Shown here: one piece after another, positions 44,318 through 55,719 of the stretch
Layout of the letters: each line of letters opens with the position of its first letter
Position numbering within the stretch: the first letter of the stretch is position 1
NCBI GenBank assembly: GCA_019636335.1
Contig: JAHBXR010000013.1
Coordinates: 62,001-126,000 of the forward strand
DNA from: Pirellulales bacterium
Lineage (GTDB): Bacteria; Planctomycetota; Planctomycetia; Pirellulales; JAEUIK01
Reading direction: 5' to 3'
Length of the DNA stretch: 64,000 bases
Position numbers and translations under genes: made by a program
Notes under the pieces: model-generated
The model's input: only the letters and a program-made list of their open reading frames with translations
Database searches by the model: none
Told to the model about the DNA's origin: nothing

Positions 44318-44447
44318 CGGGCTCGTCGGGGGCACAACAGGTGGGCGTGATGGACACACCCAACATCGTCGGCGGCGACGAGTTTTCTGCACAGTTCCGG
44401 CGAGTTGACACCGTGGGGCGAATCTACGCGAGGTACGGGCGATGCCG

Positions 44448-44485
44448 AAAAAAACGGCCCCGCCGGTCGCAACCGGCGGGGCCGT
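44448..44485 (-). terminator. Intrinsic terminator of rpsA
   Basis: ACGGCCCCGCCGGT pairs perfectly with ACCGGCGGGGCCGT (14 bp, loop CGCA). On the minus strand it is followed by six T residues, a classical Rho-independent terminator, 56 bp after the rpsA stop. Confidence 0.93.
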
Positions 44486-44540
44486 GAATAATCGTTCGAA
44501 TCGCGCCCGCGGGCGCGGTCCTACCAATCGTACCAGCGCC

Positions 44541-46349
<1,809 letters not shown>

Positions 46350-46510
46350 GTGTCCGACGAACGATGACCGCAGGAGGCCGTTCCGGGGGGAGCGGCGGGA
46401 TGGGCCGGGCTCGTGCCGCGACCACGCTACAGACACCGCCAGTTAAGAAGTTCCCGTCGCCCGATCCGGCCTCTCATCGAGAGACTCCTCAGAACAGCGA
46501 TGAACCCTGG

Positions 46511-46539
46511 AATATAGCAACCTGCTGCGCCGTCTACAA
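46511..46539 (-). promoter_or_regulatory. Sigma-70-type promoter of rpsA
   Basis: On the minus strand TTGTAG (46534-46539) and TATATT (46511-46516) are 17 bp apart. Both hexamers are close to consensus and lie about 160 bp upstream of the rpsA start. A short CTCTC/GAGAG hairpin at 46471-46483 lies in the leader. Confidence 0.7.
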
Positions 46540-46574
46540 TTGCAGCGGGTTTGGCGAATTTCGCGGTTCGCCTG

Positions 46575-46600
46575 CCCCCTAACCACTGACCCCTGACCCC
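46575..46600. repeat. Heptamer repeat (copy 4)
   Basis: CCACTGACCCCTGACCCC contains two full units plus a partial, in the rpsA-glmS divergent region. Confidence 0.7.
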
Positions 46601-46800
46601 GCTTGAACGGCGTAAGCTACTCTAGGCTAGGGAGATTCCACGGCGTTTGCTACTATCCGCACCCCGTTTGGCGGGCGGGCTGTGCGGCCCACGCCGAGAT
46701 TGGGCTTCGCGTCGCCGGGCAAGGCGTGGAATCCTATCGGAGCGCGGCGGCCGAATTCTCCGGATCCATCCACGAGCGGCCCTGCGGGAGATACACGCCC

Positions 46801-48675
46801 ATGTGCGGAATCGTTGGCTATATCGGACCTCGTGAGGCGGCGGAGTTTCTCGTCGCAGGGCTGCGCCGCCTCGAATATCGCGGCTACGACAGCGCCGGCA
46901 TCGCCACCATGACTGCCGACGGGGCGCTCCACGTCGTGAAGCAAGCCGGACGCATCGAGGGGCTCGCCTCCCTCGTCGCCGAAGAGACCACGCCCGGTCA
47001 GATCGGCATCGGTCATACGCGCTGGGCCACGCACGGCCCCGCAAACGACGTCAACGCCCACCCGCACCTGGGGGGCGCGGCGGGGGTCGTCGCCATCTGC
47101 CACAACGGCGTCATCGAGAACTACGCCGCCATCAAGCAACGTCTCGAACGGGCCGGCTGCGTCTTCCAGTCGGCCACCGACAGCGAAGTCATCGCCCACC
47201 TGATCGCTCAAGCGCTCGAGCAGACGCAGGCCGAAACCGACTCCCAGTCGCGCGATCCCCACGCGCCGCTGGTCGCGGCCGTCGAGGCGGCCCTCGCGCA
47301 ACTGCACGGCACCTACGGACTGGCGATTCTTTTCCGTGACCATCCCGACGTGATCATCGCGGCCCGGCTGGGCAGCCCCCTCGTCGTCGGCGTCGGCCCC
47401 GGCGCCCACATGATCGCCAGCGATGCCTCGCCGCTGGTCGGCTTTGCCGACAAGATCGTCTACCTGGCCGATCATCAACTGGCGGTGATTACCGCGAGCT
47501 CCCTTACCGTCTCGCATCGCGATCACGGCCAGGTCGAGCCGCGGCTGCACGTATTGGATCTCGACCCGACCGACGTCGAGCTCGGCGCCTTCCCGCACTA
47601 CATGCTCAAGGAGATCTTCGAGCAGCCCGAGACCGTGCGTAACACGATGCGGGGCCGTCTTTCGTCCGATCAGGCGACGGCGGTCTTCGGCGGGTTGAAT
47701 CTCACGCCGGCGCAGTTGCGCAACGTGGACCGCATCGTGCTCACCGGTTGCGGCACGAGCTGGCATGCCGGCCTGGTGGGCGAGTACCTGATCGAAGAGT
47801 TCGCCCGCATTCCGGTCGAGGTCGAATACGGCAGCGAGCTGCGCTACCGCAACCCTCCGCTGGACAAGAACACGCTCCTCTTCGCCATCACGCAAAGTGG
47901 CGAAACGGCCGATACGCTGGCCGCGCTGCGCGAGGTGAAGCGCAAAGGCCACCCGACGCTGGCCATCTGCAACGTCGTGGGCAGCACGATTGCCCAAGAG
48001 GCCGACGGCGGCGTCTACTTGCACGCCGGCCCGGAGATTGGCGTCGCCTCGACCAAGGCCTTCACGTCGCAGTGTGTCGCCCTGGCGATGCTGGCCCTCT
48101 ACTTCGGCCGCCTGCGTCACCTGAGCTATGGCGCGGGACGCAAGATCATCGACCGTCTCGAGGAACTGCCCGACCGCATCCAGCAGGCGCTCGAGACGAA
48201 CGACGCGGTGCGCGACATCGCCGCCAAGTACCACCACGCGTCGAACTTCTTGTACCTGGGCCGGCAGTACAACTTCCCGGCGGCGCTCGAGGGAGCGCTC
48301 AAGCTGAAGGAAATCAGCTACATCCACGCCGAGGGTTATCCCGCCGCCGAGATGAAGCACGGCCCCATCGCGCTGGTCGACGAAAACACCCCCAGCGTGT
48401 TCCTCATTCCGCACGGGCTGGTCTACGACAAGGTGATGTCGAACCTGGAAGAGATCAAAGCCCGTGGCGGCCCGATCATCGCCATCGTCAGCGAAGGGGA
48501 CCGCCGCGTCGCGCAACTGGCGGACGAGGTGATTCATGTCCCCCCGGTCGAAGATTTCCTGCAGCCGATCATTACCTCGATCCCGCTGCAGTTGCTCGCC
48601 TATCACATTGCGGTACTGCGCGGCTGCGACGTCGACAAGCCACGCAATCTGGCCAAGAGCGTGACGGTCGAGTAG
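46801..48675 (+). CDS. glmS: Glutamine--fructose-6-phosphate aminotransferase (isomerizing)
   Basis: GlmS makes glucosamine-6-phosphate from fructose-6-phosphate and glutamine, feeding UDP-GlcNAc for lipid A and cell wall. The 624-residue protein starts MCGIVGYIGPREA, with Cys2 as the glutaminase nucleophile, and has two SIS domains (LTGCGTSWHAGLVGEYLIE near residue 317 and LGRQYNFPAALEGALKLKE near 488), ending KSVTVE. A frame from 46603 extends upstream but the conserved protein starts at 46801. No glmS ribozyme core was recognised in the leader. Confidence 0.97.
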   Translation: MCGIVGYIGPREAAEFLVAGLRRLEYRGYDSAGIATMTADGALHVVKQAGRIEGLASLVAEETTPGQIGIGHTRWATHGPANDVNAHPHLGGAAGVVAICHNGVIENYAAIKQRLERAGCVFQSATDSEVIAHLIAQALEQTQAETDSQSRDPHAPLVAAVEAALAQLHGTYGLAILFRDHPDVIIAARLGSPLVVGVGPGAHMIASDASPLVGFADKIVYLADHQLAVITASSLTVSHRDHGQVEPRLHVLDLDPTDVELGAFPHYMLKEIFEQPETVRNTMRGRLSSDQATAVFGGLNLTPAQLRNVDRIVLTGCGTSWHAGLVGEYLIEEFARIPVEVEYGSELRYRNPPLDKNTLLFAITQSGETADTLAALREVKRKGHPTLAICNVVGSTIAQEADGGVYLHAGPEIGVASTKAFTSQCVALAMLALYFGRLRHLSYGAGRKIIDRLEELPDRIQQALETNDAVRDIAAKYHHASNFLYLGRQYNFPAALEGALKLKEISYIHAEGYPAAEMKHGPIALVDENTPSVFLIPHGLVYDKVMSNLEEIKARGGPIIAIVSEGDRRVAQLADEVIHVPPVEDFLQPIITSIPLQLLAYHIAVLRGCDVDKPRNLAKSVTVE

Positions 48676-48702
48676 ACAGGTACACCGTACCTGACAGCGT
48701 TC
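48675..48702. repeat. Nested palindromic repeat element, copy D (half)
   Basis: Directly at the glmS stop codon, GACAGGTACACCGTACCTGAC followed by AGCGTTCG matches the right half of one arm plus the start of the conserved spacer. The other arm is missing. It lies between convergent genes. Confidence 0.65.
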
Positions 48703-48708
48703 GCCGCC

Positions 48709-49365
48709 TCAGCGCGTCACGATCAGGATCAGCACGGGCACGATCACCAGCAACGCCACGAGCATGGCGAGGATGAACAAGCGATTCTGCTTGCTGGCGA
48801 CAGAGCTCTTGCCCAGGGCGGCCCGGGTCGCGGGAGTGACCGTCAACTCGCGTTCGTGAAACGACTCGGGAAAGACGGCCGCGGGAGCTTCCGCCCGCGC
48901 GGCGGTGCGGCCGTCGAACACCGTTTCGGCCCGCTGCCACTCGCTCCACCCTTCGCGCCAGACGTATGCCTCGGCAGGCACGCGTTCTTCGACCAACCAT
49001 TGGCGCATCAAGGGTCCATCGGCCGGGCCGAACTGCTCACCGGTCGGAAGCTTCATGTGCCACTCGGCCCCTGGCGCCTCGGCGATGGCGGCGGGCAGAT
49101 CCAGCGAAACGCCGAGCAGTTGTTCGACATCCAGGGCGGCCAGCGCCGCCGACGAGCCGTGCTTCGCCGGAGGGCGATGTCGCGTTCCTCTCGAAGGACG
49201 CGGCGTGCTAGTGGCCACCGTGCGTGCTTCCGGCGGCAGCTCGGGCAGACGTTCGCCAGGAATATCGAAACGCGCCCCGCAATGCGGACAAATGCCGCGT
49301 CGCCCCGCCAGGAACGATTTCAAATGGAGCTTGTGACCATTCGGGCAGTTGAGGCGAATGCCCAT
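48709..49365 (-). CDS. Zinc-ribbon / GYF_2-domain membrane protein
   Basis: The 218-residue protein has an N-terminal zinc ribbon (LNCPNGHKLHLKSFLAGRRGICPHCG), a proline/arginine-rich linker, a GYF_2-type (DUF4339) domain WHMKLPTGEQFGPADGPLMRQW near residue 100, and a C-terminal TM segment (ILAMLVALLVIVPVLILIV). Such proteins are membrane-tethered adaptors in planctomycetes; function is unknown. The ATG at 49365 (MGIRLNC) follows GGGAAG. Confidence 0.75.
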   Translation of the reverse strand: MGIRLNCPNGHKLHLKSFLAGRRGICPHCGARFDIPGERLPELPPEARTVATSTPRPSRGTRHRPPAKHGSSAALAALDVEQLLGVSLDLPAAIAEAPGAEWHMKLPTGEQFGPADGPLMRQWLVEERVPAEAYVWREGWSEWQRAETVFDGRTAARAEAPAAVFPESFHERELTVTPATRAALGKSSVASKQNRLFILAMLVALLVIVPVLILIVTR

Positions 49366-49666
49366 GCGTCTTCCCTGCCGGTTCGGGCACGGCAAGCAGT
49401 GGCGGAAGTGTCTGAGGGGGAGTCGTTCCGGAAAACTCCACCAAGTCGAACCGCACGAACGCGGTCGATTATACGAAGTCGTGCCGGTCGCAAAAGCTTT
49501 TCTGCCGCAGCGCGCGGTGGACGCGGCGGTTTCCTACTGGGAGCATCGCCTGGGCTTCGAGCGCGCTGGACCCTCTTTCGCGGCCCCGGTAGAATGAGCC
49601 GTACGTCAAACTCCGGTCCATGCTGGACCGTTCCGCCAATAATTGTTCGAGAGAGGGAGAAGCACG

Positions 49667-50353
49667 ATGGTCCGCGTTGCCGCCCTGTGTCTCTGCGTGC
49701 TCGCCATGTTTGCCGTCCTCGTATCGCCGGCGCCGGCCGTCGAATTGTCGGGCCTGTCGGGCGACTACCTGGAAACCCGCACCTGCGACATCTACACGGG
49801 CCCCTGCTTTGCCAATGCCCAGGTCGGTCTGACCGGTGAAGACGCGATCATGGCCTGGAGCGTCGACCGCGGCGAAATCGCCGGCATCGATCTGGCCGGT
49901 CTCAAGGTGGTCGCCGTGGTTCATGCGGCCGATACGCTGGGCTTCGGCGGCGGACTCGAGATTCGCCCCGACCCGATTCGCTCGGTGATTCTCGTCGATA
50001 GCCAGGCCTCGTCCGAGCAGCGCGAAGCACTGGTCGACTTTGTAAAGACCCAGGCCGGCCGCGTGCTGGGCGAGGTGGTTCGCATCGAGTCGGTCGACAT
50101 CGCCATGACCGCCGATCACAACGAGATGGTGGGTACCTTGCAGGCGGGCAAGCTCGCCGAGCTGACCACGCGCAAGATGGGACAGGGAGACTGCGTCTGC
50201 ACGAACGAGACGGTCTTCTACCCGCCCCTCGCCGACGTGCAGAACTTCGAGCCCGCCTACACCGTGAGTGGTGGCTTTGCCGGCCGTGGCCTGGGGACCA
50301 AGTGGACCAACCCGCGGACTCGCAGCTCGTTTCTGGCCACGTTCGGCTACTAG
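49667..50353 (+). CDS. Secreted DUF1326-domain protein
   Basis: The 228-residue product has a signal peptide (residues 1-29) and the DUF1326 pattern: LSGDYLETRTCDIYTGPCFANAQV followed by AIMAWSVDRGEIAGIDLAGLKV. Two more cysteine pairs (GDCVCTNE) are present. DUF1326 proteins are predicted to be secreted, with unknown role. ATG 49667 follows GAGGGAGA. Confidence 0.82.
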   Translation: MVRVAALCLCVLAMFAVLVSPAPAVELSGLSGDYLETRTCDIYTGPCFANAQVGLTGEDAIMAWSVDRGEIAGIDLAGLKVVAVVHAADTLGFGGGLEIRPDPIRSVILVDSQASSEQREALVDFVKTQAGRVLGEVVRIESVDIAMTADHNEMVGTLQAGKLAELTTRKMGQGDCVCTNETVFYPPLADVQNFEPAYTVSGGFAGRGLGTKWTNPRTRSSFLATFGY

Positions 50354-50780
50354 CGGAAACGATTGACCCTAAAAACGGGCTTCCCTTGCGCTGGGTTTTG
50401 CGAGCCGCCCGACAGGGCGATCGACGGCCGGCGCCCTTTTGCCACCCGCCGCGCCTGGGGCGTATACTGGCATGGGACTTTGGCGGTCCGCCCCCGTGGA
50501 ACGGCCGCGTCGACTGGGCCGAAATCGCCCGGCGCAAGCGACGTTCGCACTTCGTGGCTCGCCGCCGGCTGCCGCGCTGAGCCCGCCGATTCCCACCCGA
50601 TTTCGCAACCCTGACCACGACGGGTCGGGTAGTCCCTGCCAGCGACGGCGTACGATCGCCGACGCGCGGTACGACGCCGCCGACCCCCGAACCCGAACAT
50701 CCCGCGCGCTCGCCCCGTGCCTGACGAGCGCCGCAACTTTCGCGTCGTGCGACGCCCAGCGAACCGAGAGGACTCACCCG
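50354..50780. other. 427-bp intergenic region
   Basis: Nothing recognisable was found beyond GC-rich sequence; a frame that runs through it into the next gene (from 50439) does not look coding. It likely carries the promoter of the following secreted protein. Confidence 0.4.
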
Positions 50781-51458
50781 ATGCCAGCGCTCTGCCGACT
50801 TTGTCTCTTGCCCCTCTTGTTGCTTGCGATGGCGGATGCCGCCCGCGCCGTCGACTACAAAGTGGCGTCGCTCGACGAACCGGCTCCGGAGGAATTCAGC
50901 GCCGCGATTCGCGACGGGCTGAACCCGGCCGGGCTGCGTGTCTCGCGCGGTTCGAACAAGTTCTGCGATATCTGGCTCGCCAAGGAGTGGAACGCCAAGG
51001 CCGACTTCACGCCCAGCCTGTCGATGCTCTATCCCTTTAGCGTGGGCGAGTTCATCGGCGTGATTCGCTATCACAAGAAGGGGGGCGACTTCCGCGATCA
51101 GGAAGTTCCGGCCGGCCTCTATACATTGCGTTTCGCGCTGCAGCCCGAGGATGGCAATCACGTGGGGACGTCCGAAACGCGCGATTTCATGCTGCTGTTG
51201 CCCGTGGCCGATGACACCGACCCCGCCACGATGGCCGAGGACGTGCTGTGGACCACCAGCGCCGCGTCGGTAGGCACGTCGCACCCGGCCATGCTGAGCC
51301 TGATCAATGCCGGCAATGTCGAAGGAGAATTGCCCGGCCTGCATCATAATGAAGAGGCCGATCGCTGGAGCCTGCGCTTTGCCGGGCAGGCGAAGCGGGG
51401 AGACGCGGTCGAACCGCTCGTCGTCCAAATGATCGTCGTCGGTCACGCAAGCGAATGA
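50781..51458 (+). CDS. Secreted protein of unknown function
   Basis: The 225-residue product starts behind GAGAGGACT at ATG 50781 and has a signal peptide (LCLLPLLLLAMADAARA). The mature part is beta-rich (SKFCDIWLAKEWNAK..., VPAGLYTLRFALQPEDGNH) and resembles DUF2911-like planctomycete secreted proteins, but I cannot name the family. The isolated palindromic repeat C follows 20 bp after its stop. Confidence 0.7.
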   Translation: MPALCRLCLLPLLLLAMADAARAVDYKVASLDEPAPEEFSAAIRDGLNPAGLRVSRGSNKFCDIWLAKEWNAKADFTPSLSMLYPFSVGEFIGVIRYHKKGGDFRDQEVPAGLYTLRFALQPEDGNHVGTSETRDFMLLLPVADDTDPATMAEDVLWTTSAASVGTSHPAMLSLINAGNVEGELPGLHHNEEADRWSLRFAGQAKRGDAVEPLVVQMIVVGHASE

Positions 51459-51478
51459 ACAGGGCACAAGGCGCTGGA

Positions 51479-51502
51479 TAGGTCAGGTACGGCGTACCTG
51501 AC
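51479..51502. repeat. Nested palindromic repeat element, copy C (single arm)
   Basis: One palindromic arm, GTCAGGTAC-GGC-GTACCTGAC, follows the stop codon of the secreted protein by 20 bp; spacer and second arm are absent. Confidence 0.75.
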
Positions 51503-51577
51503 AAGGATCGCCGTGCCGACTCGGCCCATGAAAAGCGGCGCAGGGGGTCTGCCTGTGCCGGGGTTAATCATCGACTC

Positions 51578-52108
51578 ATGAAGCGCGTGGTCGTGCTAGC
51601 AACGCTCTGTTTAGGCCTCGTGGCGGCCCCGTGGGCTACCGCGAGCCTGCTGGCGGACGATGCGCCTTCTGCTTCCGACACCGAGCCGAGCGCGAAGTTC
51701 AAGACCGTCACGCTCCGCGGCCAGATCGTGTGGCTGGCCGAGGCGCTCGAGCGTCGCTTCGGCATCGCCACCGATGAAGACGCCGCGCATGCGGCCGTCG
51801 CGCTCGAGACGACCGACGGCGAGCTAGTGCCTTTGGCCAAGGATGTGCGTGGCCGGGGCTTTCATCTCGATCCGCGCCTGCGCGGTCTCGACCTGGAACT
51901 GCTCGTGCGCCGCTACGACGGTTCGCCCGTCGTGCAGGTGATTCGCGTCTACACGCGGAGGCCCGACGGGCGATACGAACTCGATTACTGGTGCGACATC
52001 TGCTCGATCCCCATGTACGAGCTCAAGCCGTGCGAATGCTGTCAGGGGGAATCACGACTGCGCGAGCGCAAGGTCGATGCCGCCGGCAACGTGTTGGATG
52101 GCGAATAA
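51578..52108 (+). CDS. Secreted protein with C-terminal cysteine cluster
   Basis: The 176-residue protein has a signal peptide (residues 1-25). The middle (KTVTLRGQIVWLAEALERRFGIATDED) suggests a compact mixed fold. Near the C-terminus CDICSIPMYELKPCECCQG has five cysteines in a short span and could bind a metal. The family is not recognised. Coding is supported by a start close to the promoter region and an even codon bias. Confidence 0.65.
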   Translation: MKRVVVLATLCLGLVAAPWATASLLADDAPSASDTEPSAKFKTVTLRGQIVWLAEALERRFGIATDEDAAHAAVALETTDGELVPLAKDVRGRGFHLDPRLRGLDLELLVRRYDGSPVVQVIRVYTRRPDGRYELDYWCDICSIPMYELKPCECCQGESRLRERKVDAAGNVLDGE

Positions 52109-52309
52109 GCGCTCCATACGGCGCGGGTCGTGCGGTCCGTGGCGGTTGTGCGGAGATTCTCGCTGCAATTGCTTGTCCGGCCGGCTGGATCAAGCTATAT
52201 CTGCCTGTAGTCTCGTCGGCGACAAGGCTCGGAAGTCTTGTCGCGCCGTTCTGTCGCAGTCGCTCGTCGACGTCTCGCGCTGCTTCGCCTCGCACAGGAA
52301 AACGTTGGT

Positions 52310-52891
52310 ATGCGCCACGATGATCGTGAAGGTCCCATCGAGATTGCGCTCGTCGGCGACCTGACCGACAACGAAGGGGATCTCACCGACAAGTTGCTCG
52401 ACGTGCCGCTGGGGGGCGAATGCACGCTCTACTTCGACTCGCCCGGTGGCAGCCCTTACTGCGCCATCTCGCTGATGTCGCTGATTCGGCTGCGCGGCCT
52501 GCGCGCGACGGGCATCGTCACGGGCGAATGCTCGTCGGCCGCCCTGTGGCCCTTTGCCGCCTGCGTGCGACGCGTCGTCACCCCCTATAGCGTGCTGCTC
52601 TTCCACCCCATGAAGTGGCAGAGCGAAGAGCACGTGGGGCTGGCCGAGGCCGCCGAATGGGCACGCCACTTCGGCAATCTCGAAACCGACATGGACCGCC
52701 TGCTGGCCGTGTTGTTCGGCATCTCGTACGACGAAGTGAGTCGCTGGATCAGTCCGGGCCGCTACGTCAGCGGTCGCGAGCTGGCCGAGGCCGGCCTGGC
52801 CGAAATGATCGAGCTCGAGAACCTGGCTTCCTTCGGCCAGAACGGGCTCTACGGCCGCAAGCGAGAAAAAGCCAAGCCGCGCTCGGTCTAG
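52310..52891 (+). CDS. ClpP-like serine protease homologue without triad Asp
   Basis: The 193-residue protein follows the ClpP fold: [20 protein letters not shown] near the N-terminus, [15 protein letters not shown] with Ser76 as the nucleophile counterpart, LLFHPMKW with His99, and the EAGLAEMIE end. The aspartate position, 74 residues after the serine as in ClpP, is Gly150 (SPGRYVSG for ERDRFLS). The ATG at 52310 follows AGGA. It is not next to clpX. Activity is doubtful or uses another acid. A MITE-like element begins at its stop codon. Confidence 0.75.
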   Translation: MRHDDREGPIEIALVGDLTDNEGDLTDKLLDVPLGGECTLYFDSPGGSPYCAISLMSLIRLRGLRATGIVTGECSSAALWPFAACVRRVVTPYSVLLFHPMKWQSEEHVGLAEAAEWARHFGNLETDMDRLLAVLFGISYDEVSRWISPGRYVSGRELAEAGLAEMIELENLASFGQNGLYGRKREKAKPRSV

Positions 52892-53085
52892 TGCTCCTTG
52901 TCAAAGCCAGAAGTTCGGGAACCTACAACCTAACCCGAAGCGTGAGCGAGGGAACTCCTGCAAAGAACGTCGAGCAAAGTGCTTCCTCGCTGACGCTTCG
53001 GGTTATGATGCCGCGAAAATCGCAACTTCCAAACGGACGCTTCGCGCTTGTGATATAGGTTGCCGAACTTCTGACTTTGACAAAC
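52888..53085. mobile_element. MITE-like element, copy 2 (about 198 bp)
   Basis: Outer ends TTGTCAAAGCCAGAAGTTCG (52898-) and CGAACTTCTGACTTTGACAA (-53083) are inverted repeats with one mismatch over 21 bp and match copy 1 at 32016. A second, inner inverted repeat TAACCCGAAGCG...GCGAGGGA (52931-52953) pairs with 52983-53005. The element starts on the TAG stop of the ClpP-like gene. No coding capacity. Confidence 0.78.
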
Positions 53086-53102
53086 CTCCAGCCGTTAGGC
53101 CG

Positions 53103-53282
53103 ATGAGCAACTCCGGTCGCACGAACGCTCGTCGTCTCGACGTCTTCGGCGATAGCATGCTGGGCAAGCTCCCCGCCTCGAGCCGCAAACGTCGCAAACG
53201 GCAGGCGAGCAAACGCCGTCGGGCTCGGCTCCGGAGCGAGGGCCTGCACGAGTCGGAAAGCCCGCCTGCCGCCGCCGATTGA
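53103..53282 (+). CDS. Possible small basic protein
   Basis: An open frame of 59 residues has an arginine/lysine-rich core (SSRKRRKRQASKRRRARLR). It starts 18 bp after the MITE with no clear Shine-Dalgarno, so translation is uncertain. If real, it could bind nucleic acid. Family unknown. Confidence 0.35.
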   Translation: MSNSGRTNARRLDVFGDSMLGKLPASSRKRRKRQASKRRRARLRSEGLHESESPPAAAD

Positions 53283-53320
53283 TCTTCCCGCCCCCTGCGG
53301 TGCTGCGATAGCATCCCCGC

Positions 53321-54625
53321 ATGAAGTCGAGCTGGATGCTTCTCGCTTTGCTGGTTGCCGCGTTCGTGGCCTCGGGCTGTGGGCCCAGCCCCGCGCGCGA
53401 GCGCTTGCACACTCCCAAGGAGCCCTTTGCGGAGTTGCCCGGCCTGCGCGCGTCGGAACACCCCGAGTTGCGCCGCGAGCTGGCTCGGTTGTTGGACGAA
53501 CATGCCACGCCTCTACTGGTGCAACGCGCGGCGGTTCCCATGGAACAGAACGCCGCGGCGCCGTTGACGGGGCTCTTCTCGCTCGATGATCTCGACTATC
53601 TCGAGCGACGCTCCGCGGCGATCGCTGCCCTGGGGGGGCTGCCCCTGGCCGGCGAGGCCCTCGAGCAGGGCGCGAGCATGCTGGCCGGGCACGAACATCA
53701 ACTCGACGTCACGCGCCGCGCGCTCGATCGCCCACGCTGCGACCTGGGTATCGATCCGGCGCGTGGCGCCTTGGCCGATCTCTCGTTGGTGCGCACCGCG
53801 CGACTCGCCGCGCGGTGGGAGGCCTTCGCCGCGTCGCGCGCGCTGGCCAAACGCGATCTCTCCGGGGCGATCGAATCGCTCGTGCGCAGCCTGCGCTGGG
53901 CCGAGCATCTCGCGCACGAGCGGCACGTCGTGTCGCGCATCGAGGGCGCCTACGCTCGCATCGAAGCCCTGTCGATCGTGGCCCATCTGGTCGAACAGCC
54001 CGGCGTCACTCAGGACGATCAGGCCTATCTGGCCCATTTGATTGCTTATCAACTCGACCGCTGGCCGGCCGATGCCGAGGCCTGGATCGGCGACCGCGCG
54101 CAGGGCATGTACACCTACGAGATGGCGCGGCAACGCAAGATCCTTCGACTGCTGACGCCGGAAGAAATCGCTCAGTTCGAAGCCGAGGGACTCGCCGGCC
54201 GCTTCCGGCGATTCATTCCCAGCGAGCTCGATGCCGACGAGTGGTTCTACCTGGCGGCGATGCGCCGCTTGATCGAGGCCTGCCGCCGGCCCTATTTCGA
54301 GCGCGACGAGGCCTTCGCCACGTTGCACGCCGAGCTCGCCGACCTGGAAGCGCAAGAGCGCTACCCGCTGATCGCCGCTCGGCTACTACTGGCCGACGTC
54401 GAACACGCGCAACGCGTGCAAGCCGAAGATCGCGCGACCTGCGAGGCTTACTGCATTGCTCTCTCGCTGGCCGCGGGGCACGCGCGCCCCCCCTATGCCA
54501 CGAACCCGCTCACCGGCACGGCGTACGAAGTGACCGATGAGGTGAGCCGCGTTTCAGTGCGACCCGTGGGAGGAGTCTCGCCGGGGTCGAAGACGGCCAT
54601 CGTGCCGCGCGCCACGTTACGCTAG
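53321..54625 (+). CDS. Lipoprotein of unknown function
   Basis: The 434-residue protein has a lipoprotein signal: hydrophobic residues 6-17 followed by the lipobox VASGC, giving Cys20. The mature part is long and helical with no recognised motif, apart from a CEAYC pair near residue 370. It is predicted to be lipid-anchored at a membrane. Its stop is 5 bp from the stop of a convergent gene. Confidence 0.7.
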   Translation: MKSSWMLLALLVAAFVASGCGPSPARERLHTPKEPFAELPGLRASEHPELRRELARLLDEHATPLLVQRAAVPMEQNAAAPLTGLFSLDDLDYLERRSAAIAALGGLPLAGEALEQGASMLAGHEHQLDVTRRALDRPRCDLGIDPARGALADLSLVRTARLAARWEAFAASRALAKRDLSGAIESLVRSLRWAEHLAHERHVVSRIEGAYARIEALSIVAHLVEQPGVTQDDQAYLAHLIAYQLDRWPADAEAWIGDRAQGMYTYEMARQRKILRLLTPEEIAQFEAEGLAGRFRRFIPSELDADEWFYLAAMRRLIEACRRPYFERDEAFATLHAELADLEAQERYPLIAARLLLADVEHAQRVQAEDRATCEAYCIALSLAAGHARPPYATNPLTGTAYEVTDEVSRVSVRPVGGVSPGSKTAIVPRATLR

Positions 54626-54630
54626 CGCGC

Positions 54631-55638
54631 CTAGCTGCGGAAATCGCCGTGACACTGATCGCAGCTCTTGGTGGCGGCTGCCGCGGCCTCCTGTGCTCCG
54701 GCGAAATCGTTGGCCCGCGTCGCCTCGGTCAGTCGCGACAAGGCGGCCTCCAATTGGCGAGCGTATTCCTGGTACGTCTCGTCGTCGCCGTACTCGTACT
54801 CGTGCGACTGAATAATGCGACCGAGCGCCGTCAGCAATTCTGCCTCGTGCAGAAGCTCTGGCGCGTGCCGCTCGAAATCCTGTTGCGAACCGGTCCAGGG
54901 GACGAGCCGATCGCGCTGGCCGGTTTCGAGACGCGTCATGATCGGTCGGCGGTCGGCGATCGTGGCCCAATCCTCGCGCGGCTTGCCTTCTCCGGCGATC
55001 CCCGTGCCGCCGCGCACGAGATCTTGCAGCTCGGTGCTGCGCACCCGGGCCTCCTGAAAGGTGGTGTCGGATCCGGCCTTCGAGTTCCTGCCTGCCCGGG
55101 CCATCGAGTCGCGCATCGAGGGGGCGACCTCTTTCCAGCGCACGTCGGTGTCGTACTCGGCGATGATGCCGAACAGCGCTGCTAGCACGGTGAACTGCAC
55201 GCGGGCATCCTGATAGCCCCCCGACTTGAACTTGCCGGCCGTCTGCGTCAACTCGCCGAGTGTCTGCGAGATCGCTTTGACCTCGTCCTCGATCGTCTCG
55301 GGCGAGATCACCTTCGACCATTGCTCGGCCTGTGTCGCGGTCGCCGCCGGCGACGGACTCGGCGGGGAGTTCGCAACCTTGGGAGGCGACGGAGTCGGCA
55401 TCGCCCCCGCGAGCGGAAGCGAGGGAGCTGTGCCAGGCCCCAATTCCTTGCTTGCGTCGGGAAAAAAGACGTCGCGGACGCTAGCATCCCACCGGGGTGG
55501 CGGCGCCGTGAAGTGGGCCCGCGGACGGTGGCGCCGGCGGGCCAAAGGCGCCTGCGCAGCGGCCAGCTCGACCAGCGTATGGACCGCCAGGCCCAGGCAA
55601 CCCAAGACAACGATCGTGGCGAGAAAAGGTCGCGGCAT
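54631..55638 (-). CDS. Secreted/anchored CXXCH cytochrome-like protein
   Basis: The 335-residue protein has an N-terminal hydrophobic anchor (ATIVVLGCLGLAVHTLVEL) and a proline-rich linker. The C-terminal region is helical and ends TKSCDQCHGDFRS, a canonical CXXCH haem-binding motif right at the C-terminus, as in cytochrome c prime-type domains. The start ATG 55638 is chosen from the anchor; the frame extends to 55692. A second haem site is not seen. Confidence 0.72.
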   Translation of the reverse strand: MPRPFLATIVVLGCLGLAVHTLVELAAAQAPLARRRHRPRAHFTAPPPRWDASVRDVFFPDASKELGPGTAPSLPLAGAMPTPSPPKVANSPPSPSPAATATQAEQWSKVISPETIEDEVKAISQTLGELTQTAGKFKSGGYQDARVQFTVLAALFGIIAEYDTDVRWKEVAPSMRDSMARAGRNSKAGSDTTFQEARVRSTELQDLVRGGTGIAGEGKPREDWATIADRRPIMTRLETGQRDRLVPWTGSQQDFERHAPELLHEAELLTALGRIIQSHEYEYGDDETYQEYARQLEAALSRLTEATRANDFAGAQEAAAAATKSCDQCHGDFRS

Positions 55639-55719
55639 CCCTCGATTATGAGCCCACCTGGCGCTAGCGGCAAGCAAGGTGTCGTGCGCCAACGGGGCGC
55701 CTCACCGTATAATCGAAGC

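Noticed and set aside
46600-46800. glmS ribozyme
   Set aside because: No recognisable pseudoknot core or cleavage-site context was seen ahead of the ATG.
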